A stretch of DNA of 27,672 nt from an uncultured Prevotella sp. (lineage in GTDB: Bacteria > Bacteroidota > Bacteroidia > Bacteroidales > Bacteroidaceae), in contig URDM01000037.1 in NCBI GenBank assembly GCA_900546575.1, positions 1-27,672 on the forward strand, in the 5' to 3' direction. Positions within the stretch are counted from its first letter, which is position 1, and every line of letters begins with the position of its first letter. Made by a program: the position numbers and the translations under genes. The notes under the pieces were generated by a model that saw only the letters and a list, made by a program, of their open reading frames with translations, did no database searches and had not been told where the DNA came from. This document shows, in pieces, positions 7,126-13,790 of the stretch.

Positions 7126-7611
7126 ACTTGTTGGTAAGTTTTGGGCCATTTCTTTGGTTATTTCGTTATCAACGTTTGACACAGGATTACCAACAGGTGT
7201 CATTAATAACTTCTTGCTGATAATGAGCGTTGTATGTGTATTATCCACAGATTGTGGTTCACACTTGCAAAGTTAATAAGTTTATATCTTTTTTCGGTAA
7301 ATATGCGTGGAAAACTTTGAAATATCGACTTAATAACTTGGGTATTTATCCACACTCCACATATTGCGCCTGTCGGGATGTTGATAACTCCAAACTTATC
7401 CACAATTTTATCAACACTTTATCCACAGGGTTTGTGGGGTTATCAACAGGTACAGGCGTGTCCTGTGTGTATAACTGGTCTGAAGTGTGGTTATGCCGCA
7501 TTGGGTGTTGATAAATGTGGATAACTGTAGGGATAAGAGTAGGAAGAATACAAACAGGATTGCAGATGTTGTAGCCGATTATTGCAACTGTAGTAGCTGA
7601 AAGCTGTAAAT

Positions 7612-7747
7612 GTAGGAGGTTATGGCGTCCTCGCCATAACCTGAGCAACCAACTAACACAAATAGTAAGAGTTGTTCTGGTTGATAAAACCGGCTTCCTT
7701 TAATAGTCAACTGCGCAGGTTATGGCGAGGACGCCATAACCTCCTAC
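7612..7747. repeat. REPIN-like paired hairpin, copy 1 (inside oriC)
   Basis: Two 36-bp inverted arms (7612-7647 and 7712-7747) differ at one base. Each arm holds a perfect hairpin, GGTTATGGCG and CGCCATAACC around a 4-nt loop (TCCT in the left arm, AGGA in the right), and is bordered outside by GTAGGA/TCCTAC. The hairpins are exactly 100 bp apart. Two REP-like hairpins in opposite orientation enclosing a short spacer is the REPIN/BIME layout. Confidence 0.85.
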
Positions 7748-8325
7748 TATTAGAATTACAACCTCATGTCCTCCTGTTGATGCCTGTGTAGTGCGCTGCT
7801 GAGACAGGAGTCGGATGCTACTTGATATGCATGTGTCCGCTATTATATGTGCATACGGTTGTTATACACGGCTCCTGTGGATTATACCTGTTTGTATTTC
7901 ACTGCGTTACAGTGTTATCAACAGTTTTCCACAGGATGTTGATAAACACTATGCCTGTAATCTGTTGATAACCTGTTTATACACAGGTTTATGCACAGCG
8001 TTTGTTGAAAACTATGCATTGTATATCAGTCTGTTACATTAGTTATCCACAATTGTATTTCAGTTGTGGATAAATGGCGATTTCGAATGGGGTTCTTGGC
8101 TTCAAAAATTAACCTGCAAACTAACACCATCTCACCCCCTCAACCCCACAACTGGAGCTCAGCTCCGACACTATATTTGCATTTTTTCGGCTCAATACTG
8201 CCAGTTAAGCGCACCAGGAAATTCTTAGTGCGAATTTCTTGAGTTTTGGGCGTGCAGCGTTCATAGTGCTTATACACAGCGGATTACGTTAGTTGGAGCA
8301 TGGCGTGTGCAAGAATACAGGGTGC

Positions 8326-8449
8326 AAAAGGACTCCTTTTTGTTGTTAATGTAGTCCTTTTGGTGTTGAGAAGTGGTCCTTTTGCAATGCAACGGAGGTC
8401 GTTTTGCTGTGCAAAAGGGGTACATTTGCAGTGGATAAGTGCCTGTTTT
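8326..8449. repeat. 22-bp-period palindrome array 2 (inside oriC, degenerate)
   Basis: Units start at 8326, 8347, 8369, 8391, 8413 and 8435 (steps of 21, then 22, 22, 22, 22). The first is the perfect AAAAGGACTCCTTTT; the rest decay progressively (AATGTAGTCCTTTT, AAGTGGTCCTTTT, AACGGAGGTCGTTTT and so on) while the period is kept. The last unit runs into a DnaA box (8449-8457). The spacer gcaatgc matches spacers of the other arrays. Confidence 0.7.
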
Positions 8450-8623
8450 GTGGATAAAAGGGGGTGAATAGTGTGGAAAACCGTTTAAAAACGGTGGATA
8501 ACCAGGTGATTTCTGCTTTGCGGATTTCTATTTTGCGATTTTTGTTTGTAACACTTTTTTACTACAGGTGTTATATTTGCATAGCTTACATGGGGCGTAT
8601 CCTGTTGTGGCGTAGGCGTAATG

Positions 8624-8751
8624 TAGGAGGCTATGGCGTCCTCGCCATAGCCTGAGCAGTTGGCTTTGAGTTGGTTGTGGTATTGTTGTTGGTTGGTTAT
8701 AGTTTGTCTTTCTGCTTGCTCAGGTTATGGCGAGGACGCCATAACCTCCTA
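8624..8751. repeat. REPIN-like paired hairpin, copy 2 (inside oriC)
   Basis: Inverted 35-bp arms at 8624-8658 and 8717-8751 belong to the same family as 7612-7747. The left hairpin reads GGCTATGGCG/CGCCATAGCC, so a T-A pair has become C-G on both sides: a compensatory change that keeps the stem. The inner spacer differs from copy 1, so the arms are the conserved part. Confidence 0.85.
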
Positions 8752-9123
8752 TAATTAGCCTTATAAACATAGTTATCATCATATCATGTTGATAATTTCA
8801 TGTTGGCGTTCAATGCTTTAAGTGAGTTATCAACAGGTTGTGTTGATATGTGGATAAGTCGAGATTATCAGCATGTTGTAATTCTTCATAAACACTGTTT
8901 GTTAATATCTACAGGCTGAATATCAGCGTTTTACGCAGTTATCCACACACCTGTTGATAACTACTGTGCATTATATACAGGCCTGTAGGGGCATTAACAG
9001 GGTTATAAACGGATTCTGTTAATATTTATATCTTGTGTTTCAGTGAGTTAAGTTAGTTATCCACATGTTATCGACAAGTGTGGATAACCTGTAAGATATA
9101 AATGTGTCAATTCCTAATAGACA

Positions 9124-9181
9124 CAAAAAAACGCCATATAAGATTGCCGCTTCCTGTGTGCGACCGTCTTATATGGCGTTT
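9124..9181 (-). terminator. Intrinsic terminator of the ychF-lgt operon
   Basis: A perfect stem of about 15 bp (core ACGCCATATAAGA, 9131-9143 with 9167-9179) around a 23-nt loop is followed on the minus strand by a run of seven T. It lies 19 bp after the lgt stop and separates the operon from oriC. Confidence 0.85.
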
Positions 9182-9199
9182 GTAAGTGATAGTGTTGAG

Positions 9200-10066
9200 T
9201 TACTTCTTTTTATTACCTGCTGCGATGTCAGCGAATCGTTTCATCCAGTTTCCGCCCTTCATACATGCTATGCCGATGATGACGAACGGTATGCTGAGCA
9301 TCTGTCCCATGTTGAGTGGAAGCGTCTGCTCGAATGCTTCCTGCACTTCCTTGGTGTATTCGATGAAGAATCGAGCCGTGAAGATGTAGGTTAGGCAGAG
9401 TCCGAAGAAGAATCCTGTGCCCACACGCTGCGGTTGTTTGCGGTAGATTCGCCATCCGATGAAGAAGAGTAGGGCATAGGCTATAGCCTCGTAGAGCTGT
9501 CCGGGGTGGCGTGGCATTGAGTCGACGCGCTCGAAGATGAATGCCCAGGGCACGTCGGTGATGCGGCCTATTATCTCGGAGTTCATCAGGTTGCCCAGTC
9601 GGATGAAGCAGGCTGTGACTGGAGTGGCAATGGCTATGTTGTCGAGCACCTGCCACACGTTCATCTTGGTGCGTCTGACGTATATCCAGAGGGCGAGCAT
9701 GAGTCCCAGTGTGCCTCCGTGCGATGCCAGTCCGCGATAGCCCGTGAATCGCCATGAGCCGCTGTCGCTGATGTCGATGGGCAGGAATATCTCGATGAAG
9801 TGTCGCCAGCTGGTGAGGAACACGTCAGGCTGGTAGAACAGACAATGACCCAGGCGTGCTCCGGCGAGTATTCCGATGAAGCAATAGAGGAAGAGTGGGT
9901 CGAAAAGTCCTTCCTTCACCTTCTGTTCTTTATACAGTCGCTGCACTAAGAGATAGGCGAGCGCCAGTCCGACGAGCCAGCACATCGAGTACCAGTGTAT
10001 TGCCAGCGGGCCGAACGACACTGCTGTGTCACTCGGATCCCATGTTATGTATAAAAAATGTTCCAT
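9200..10066 (-). CDS. lgt: Prolipoprotein diacylglyceryl transferase Lgt
   Basis: 288-residue inner-membrane enzyme that transfers diacylglycerol from phosphatidylglycerol to the lipobox cysteine of prolipoproteins, the first step of lipoprotein maturation. It has about seven hydrophobic segments and the family signatures: HWYSMCWLVGLALAY near the N-terminus, GARLGHCLFYQP, GYRGLASHGGTLGLML, RLGNLMNSEIIGR (conserved Arg and Asn) and RHPGQLYEA. The basic end (GNKKK) is cytoplasmic. It begins 14 bp after ychF ends, so the two form an operon read away from ychF, ending at the strong terminator 9124-9181. Its product would modify lipoproteins such as the FKBP at 4122-5000. It is the first gene on the right side of oriC, on the minus strand. 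Confidence 0.96.
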   Translation of the reverse strand: MEHFLYITWDPSDTAVSFGPLAIHWYSMCWLVGLALAYLLVQRLYKEQKVKEGLFDPLFLYCFIGILAGARLGHCLFYQPDVFLTSWRHFIEIFLPIDISDSGSWRFTGYRGLASHGGTLGLMLALWIYVRRTKMNVWQVLDNIAIATPVTACFIRLGNLMNSEIIGRITDVPWAFIFERVDSMPRHPGQLYEAIAYALLFFIGWRIYRKQPQRVGTGFFFGLCLTYIFTARFFIEYTKEVQEAFEQTLPLNMGQMLSIPFVIIGIACMKGGNWMKRFADIAAGNKKK

Positions 10067-10080
10067 TTTTTATTTAACGC

Positions 10081-11187
10081 CTACACATTAAAACGGAAGT
10101 GCATGATATCTCCATCCTGCACGACATACTCCTTGCCCTCGATAGAGAGCTTGCCTGCGTCGCGCACGGCAGCCTCCGAGCCGTACTGTATGTAGTCGTC
10201 GTACTTGATCACTTCAGCGCGGATGAATCCCTTTTCGAAGTCGGTGTGGATGACACCGGCGCACTGCGGGGCCTTCCATCCCTTGTGATAGGTCCATGCC
10301 TTCACCTCCATTTCGCCGGCGGTGATGAATGTCTCGAGATTGAGCAGGCTGTATGCCTTCTTGATAAGTCGGTTTACGCCGCTCTCCTCAAGTCCGAGTT
10401 CCTCGAGAAACATCTGCTTGTCCTCGTATGTTTCGAGCGATGCTATGTCCTCTTCGGTCTTGGCTGCGATGACAAGCATTTCCGCTCCTTCGCTCTTGGC
10501 GATTTCGGCTATCTGGGCAGAGTATTCGTTGCCGTTCTTGGCAGATGCCTCGTCGACGTTGCAGACGTACAGCACGGGCTTGGCGGTGAGCAGGAAGAGG
10601 TCGTGAGCGTAGTGCTGCTCCTCCTTCGACTCGAACTCTACGGTGCGTGCGTTCTTGCCCTGCTCCAGCACCTGCTTGTAGGCTTCGAGCACGGCTACGG
10701 CCACCTTGGCGTCCTTGTTGTTGCCAATGGCTGCTATCTTCGACTGCTTCTGCAGCTGGCTCTCTACGGTTTCGAGGTCCTTGAGTTGCAGCTCGGTGTC
10801 GATTACTTCCTTGTCTTCTATGGGATTGACGCTGGCACCGCCCTCGCGCACGATGTTGTCGTCGTCGAAGCAGCGCAGTACGTGGATGATGGCGTCGGTC
10901 TCGCGGATGTTGCCGAGGAACTTGTTGCCCAGACCTTCGCCCTTGCTTGCGCCCTTGACGAGTCCGGCTATGTCTACTATCTCGCACGTTGCGGGCACGA
11001 TACGGCCCGGATGCACTATCTCGGCGAGCTTTGTGAGTCGCTCGTCGGGTACTGTTATCACGCCTACGTTAGGCTCGATTGTACAGAAGGGGAAGTTGGC
11101 TGCCTGCGCCTTGGCGTTGGAGAGGCAGTTGAAAAGAGTGGACTTGCCCACGTTGGGGAGTCCTACTATACCACATTTTAATGCCAT
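10081..11187 (-). CDS. ychF: Redox-regulated ATPase/GTPase YchF (Obg family)
   Basis: 368-residue cytoplasmic P-loop NTPase that binds ribosomes and prefers ATP over GTP. The start MALKCGIVGLPNVGKSTLFNCL carries the G1 motif (GLPNVGKS). The switch region includes NFPFCTIEPNVGVI, G3 is DIAGLVKGAS, and the usual NKxD motif is replaced by CNVDE, as in YchF. A helical domain (about 130-200) and a C-terminal TGS domain (about 280-365, ending DIMHFRFNV) complete the family layout, at the usual length. A TAACTTTG -7 element (minus strand, 11219-11226) lies about 32 bp upstream. lgt follows at 14 bp, so the two are co-transcribed. Confidence 0.96.
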   Translation of the reverse strand: MALKCGIVGLPNVGKSTLFNCLSNAKAQAANFPFCTIEPNVGVITVPDERLTKLAEIVHPGRIVPATCEIVDIAGLVKGASKGEGLGNKFLGNIRETDAIIHVLRCFDDDNIVREGGASVNPIEDKEVIDTELQLKDLETVESQLQKQSKIAAIGNNKDAKVAVAVLEAYKQVLEQGKNARTVEFESKEEQHYAHDLFLLTAKPVLYVCNVDEASAKNGNEYSAQIAEIAKSEGAEMLVIAAKTEEDIASLETYEDKQMFLEELGLEESGVNRLIKKAYSLLNLETFITAGEMEVKAWTYHKGWKAPQCAGVIHTDFEKGFIRAEVIKYDDYIQYGSEAAVRDAGKLSIEGKEYVVQDGDIMHFRFNV

Positions 11188-11218
11188 GTATTTATTGTTT
11201 TATTATTTGTTTCCACTG

Positions 11219-11226
11219 CAAAGTTA
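11219..11226 (-). promoter_or_regulatory. -7 element upstream of ychF
   Basis: TAACTTTG on the minus strand, a full match to TAnnTTTG, 32 bp before the ychF start. A clean -33 TTTG was not found at 19-21 nt. Confidence 0.5.
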
Positions 11227-11286
11227 CGCTTTTAAATCGAAATATGTGTATATAATGCGATATAAGCGTGTGTCTTGGGTGCTACT

Positions 11287-13053
11287 TTATCGTTGTGCGC
11301 TTTGCTGGCAGAGGTTCATCACGCGCAGCCAGTTGCCTCCCCAGATGAGCGACATGTCTGTTTCGGAGTAGCGTCGGCGCAGCAATGCCTTGGTGAAGTT
11401 GACCAGTTCGGAGGCGTCGGCGAGTCCTGGTATGCCTCCGTCGCCGTCGAAGTCGGTGCCCAGTCCTACGTGTTCTATGCCCATTATGTCGATGGCGTGC
11501 TCCAAATGGCGTATTGCGTCGGTTATGGTGGCGTTGCCGTCGGTGCGTAGAAATCCGTTGTAGAGTGTTATCTGGCATACGCCTCCGGCTGCGGCGAGGG
11601 CACGCATCTGCTCATCGGTGATGTTGCGTGGCACGTCGCAGAGTGCGCGTGAGTTGCTGTGGGAGCATACTATCGGTGTGCGCGATATCTGCAGGGCGTC
11701 GTAGAATGATTTTTCGCCGGCGTGGCTGAGGTCGACCATCAGTCCAAGGCGGTTCATCTCTGCTATCACCTGCGCTCCGAAGGGGCTCACGCCACCGTGT
11801 GTATTGAGCGAGTGGCGTGCCGAATCGCATATCTGGTTGTCGCCGTTGTGGCACAGGGTGATGTATGTTATGCCGCGGTTGGCGAAGTGCTGCACGTTGC
11901 TGATGTCGTCTTCGATGGCGAGTCCGTTCTCTATTCCGGTCAGTAGCGAGCGCAGTCCATTGCGCTTGTTGCGCAGTATGTCTGCCTCCGAGCGTGCGTG
12001 GGCTATGTATCGGGAGTCGCTGAGTATGGTGTCCTCTATCTTGTCGAATATCAGGTCGGCATATTCGCGTGGCGTCTTGGCTCCGAGCGGTGCTATCTGT
12101 GCGAAAGTTTCGCCAGGTTTTGGCTGCGGCAGATATGCCACCATGGTCACGGCGTCGGGTCCGCCTTCCTGCATCTTGTGCAGGTCGTATAGTATTCGCG
12201 GGTCGCGCTGGTCGAAGTGTATGCCTTCAGGGAAGAACATCGGTGTGTCGCAGTGGGAGTCGAGCGTGATGTTGCGGCTGTGGAAGAGCCGCATCCGGTG
12301 GTGGATTGCAGCCTCGCTGACGAGCCAGCGGAACAGTGGCAGGCCGTCGTCGGCAAGCCATTCGGGATGCCATTGTACGCCGATTACGGGCTTCTGCTCG
12401 CTGCTTTCTATGGCTTCGATGGTGCCGTCGGGTGCCGTGGCTGCGGTGCGCATGTGTTTGCCGGGATTGTCTACAGCCTGATGGTGGAACGAGTTGACGT
12501 AGATGGTGTCCTCGCCGTCAAATATTTCGCTCAGCATGGTGCCCGGCTTGATGTTCACGCTGTGTGTCTGTGTGGACTGATGCGACGTCTGCGAGTGCTT
12601 GATTAGGGTAGGGGTGGGCTTGATGTCCTGCTCTACGTGTCCGCCGAGCGACATTGCGAGCGTCTGTATTCCGCGACAGATGCCCAGCATAGGCAGCTGG
12701 CGGTCGAAGGCGTAGCGCGTCAGCAGCAGTTCGGGCAGGTCGCGTTCGTTGTTGATATTGTGCAGTTGCGGCACCGGTTGTTCGCCCGCCCAGAGCGGGT
12801 TGAAGTCGCCTCCGCCGCTCAATACGATGGCGTCGAGCGTGTCGAGTGTGCTGAGCAGCACGTCGTTGTCGGCCACTGGTGGGATGAGTACGGGCGTGCC
12901 TCCGGCGCTGACTATCTGCTTGTAGTACACTTCGCGCAGCGTTGCGTCGATGCCTTCGTGGTTGGTTGTGATGCCTATGAGGGGTCGGTAGGCGTGTGAT
13001 GGGGCAGAGGTGTATGTCTCGTTGAGATGTTGTTGCAGGTTGAACTTGTTCAT
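11287..13053 (-). CDS. Peptidase C26 (glutamine-amidotransferase-like) / M19 dipeptidase fusion
   Basis: 588-residue two-domain protein. Residues about 22-250 form a class I glutamine-amidotransferase/gamma-glutamyl hydrolase (C26) domain: LGICRGIQTLAMSLGG places the nucleophile at C126, and VIGVQWHPEW gives H229 and E231. Residues about 255-585 form a renal-dipeptidase (M19) domain with the zinc ligands in order: H267 and D269 (SHCDTP), E375 (GIENG), H444 (LSHAG) and H465 (SHSNSRA), plus D534 (LGTDFDGDGG). Both active sites look intact. C26 enzymes cut gamma-glutamyl bonds and M19 enzymes cut dipeptides, so the fusion could take a gamma-glutamyl peptide to amino acids in sequence (inference). 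No signal peptide is visible, so it is probably cytoplasmic. An Lrp-family regulator lies directly upstream on the same strand, with a terminator-like hairpin between. Confidence 0.9.
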   Translation of the reverse strand: MNKFNLQQHLNETYTSAPSHAYRPLIGITTNHEGIDATLREVYYKQIVSAGGTPVLIPPVADNDVLLSTLDTLDAIVLSGGGDFNPLWAGEQPVPQLHNINNERDLPELLLTRYAFDRQLPMLGICRGIQTLAMSLGGHVEQDIKPTPTLIKHSQTSHQSTQTHSVNIKPGTMLSEIFDGEDTIYVNSFHHQAVDNPGKHMRTAATAPDGTIEAIESSEQKPVIGVQWHPEWLADDGLPLFRWLVSEAAIHHRMRLFHSRNITLDSHCDTPMFFPEGIHFDQRDPRILYDLHKMQEGGPDAVTMVAYLPQPKPGETFAQIAPLGAKTPREYADLIFDKIEDTILSDSRYIAHARSEADILRNKRNGLRSLLTGIENGLAIEDDISNVQHFANRGITYITLCHNGDNQICDSARHSLNTHGGVSPFGAQVIAEMNRLGLMVDLSHAGEKSFYDALQISRTPIVCSHSNSRALCDVPRNITDEQMRALAAAGGVCQITLYNGFLRTDGNATITDAIRHLEHAIDIMGIEHVGLGTDFDGDGGIPGLADASELVNFTKALLRRRYSETDMSLIWGGNWLRVMNLCQQSAQR

Positions 13054-13063
13054 TGTGTATGTA

Positions 13064-13118
13064 TAAAAAAAGAAAAAGACAACAAAGGCAACCGTCGTTC
13101 AGTTGTCTTTGTTGTCTT
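13064..13118 (-). terminator. Terminator or attenuator between Lrp gene and peptidase fusion
   Basis: A 17-bp stem with one mismatch (13076-13092 with 13102-13118, AAGACAACAAAG arms) and 9-nt loop is followed on the minus strand by a T-rich tail. It begins 18 bp after the Lrp stop and its tail ends about 11 bp before the peptidase start codon, so it may limit read-through into that gene. Confidence 0.75.
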
Positions 13119-13135
13119 CGTTATGTGTGTATAGT

Positions 13136-13609
13136 TTACTGTTCGTCGTCTTCGAGGTGTACCGGTATCTCGCGCTTGATGCTCTGGTCGAGCGAGATGA
13201 GGGTCTCTGTAGACACAACTCCGGGAATCATCTGCATCTTGTTGTTGAGCAGATCCATGAGCTGTTCGTTGTCGCGAGCGTATACTTTGAGCAGCATTGT
13301 GTACGAACCGGTGGTGAAGTGACATTCTACAATTTCGGGTATCTCCTTCAGCTGCTTCACTACGTCCTTGTACATGCTGCCGCGTTCGAGGTTCAATCCT
13401 ACATAGGTGCATGTGCTGTAGCCTATGCTTTTGGGGTTGACATCGAATCCGCTGCCGGTTATGACGCCACCATTGATGAGGTGCTGTACACGTTGGTGGA
13501 TGGCTGCGCGTGACACTCCGCATTCAGCTGCAACATCCTTGAATGGTATGCGAGCGTTCTTGGACAGTATACTAAGTATTTTCTTGTCGAGATTGTCTAT
13601 TTTGTCCAT
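13136..13609 (-). CDS. Lrp/AsnC-family transcriptional regulator
   Basis: 157 residues. The N-terminal helix-turn-helix (about 1-50: LDKKILSILSKNARIPFKDVAAECGVSRAAIHQRVQHL) and the C-terminal RAM/AsnC ligand-binding domain (about 65-150, TYVGLNLERGSMYKDVVKQL ... FTTGSYTMLLKVYARD) are complete and of normal length. Such proteins form octamers and respond to amino acids. The ATG at 13609 (MDKIDNLDKK) is preferred; an upstream in-frame ATG would add ten residues not typical of the family. A TAATTTTG -7 element lies on the minus strand at 13672-13679. The next gene downstream is the C26/M19 peptidase fusion, so amino-acid or peptide sensing may control it (inference). Confidence 0.92.
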   Translation of the reverse strand: MDKIDNLDKKILSILSKNARIPFKDVAAECGVSRAAIHQRVQHLINGGVITGSGFDVNPKSIGYSTCTYVGLNLERGSMYKDVVKQLKEIPEIVECHFTTGSYTMLLKVYARDNEQLMDLLNNKMQMIPGVVSTETLISLDQSIKREIPVHLEDDEQ

Positions 13610-13671
13610 GGTTTTAATGGCTTTTCGTATAATTATCAATAATGTTATTTACAACTGTTACATTTTGTAAG

Positions 13672-13679
13672 CAAAATTA
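13672..13679 (-). promoter_or_regulatory. -7 element upstream of Lrp-family gene
   Basis: TAATTTTG on the minus strand, with a weak GTTG about 20 nt further upstream as a possible -33 element. A second -7-like TAAATTTG lies about 75 bp farther upstream near 13747-13754, so two start sites are possible in this AT-rich 180-bp gap. Confidence 0.5.
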
Positions 13680-13790
13680 GACATTATATCTGAGATAAAC
13701 AACAATATGCAAACCATTTTTTGCTTTTTTGTGCAAAATGTATAGCAAATTTATGTTTTTTGAATAACGAAAGCCCATTTTGGACGTTAT

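Larger units (their letters stand above)
7166..9087. other. Chromosomal replication origin oriC (DnaA box cluster)
   Basis: This 1.9-kb gene-free stretch is packed with DnaA boxes. Perfect TTATCCACA (either strand) occurs at 7241, 7346, 7396, 7419, 7516, 8043, 8065, 8449, 8849, 8939, 9057 and 9079. The one-mismatch form TTATCAACA occurs at 7379, 7408, 7440, 7506, 7915, 7937, 7963, 8827 and 8952. Weaker forms (TTATACACA at 7466, 7977 and 8270; TTTTCCACA at 7925) add to these. The boxes fall in groups: 7241-7524, 7915-8073, 8430-8501 and 8827-9087. This density is diagnostic of a bacterial origin. dnaA itself is not adjacent. The two REPIN-like elements and array 2 sit between the box groups. 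Short open frames across the region are made of box sequence and are not genes. Confidence 0.88.

Noticed and set aside
7230..8042. Several 75-100-codon frames within oriC
   Set aside because: They are composed of DnaA-box sequence and hairpins, lack family similarity, and overlap on both strands.
10099..11181. 360-codon plus-strand frame opposite ychF
   Set aside because: It is the antisense shadow of a canonical ychF; no family features and no promoter.
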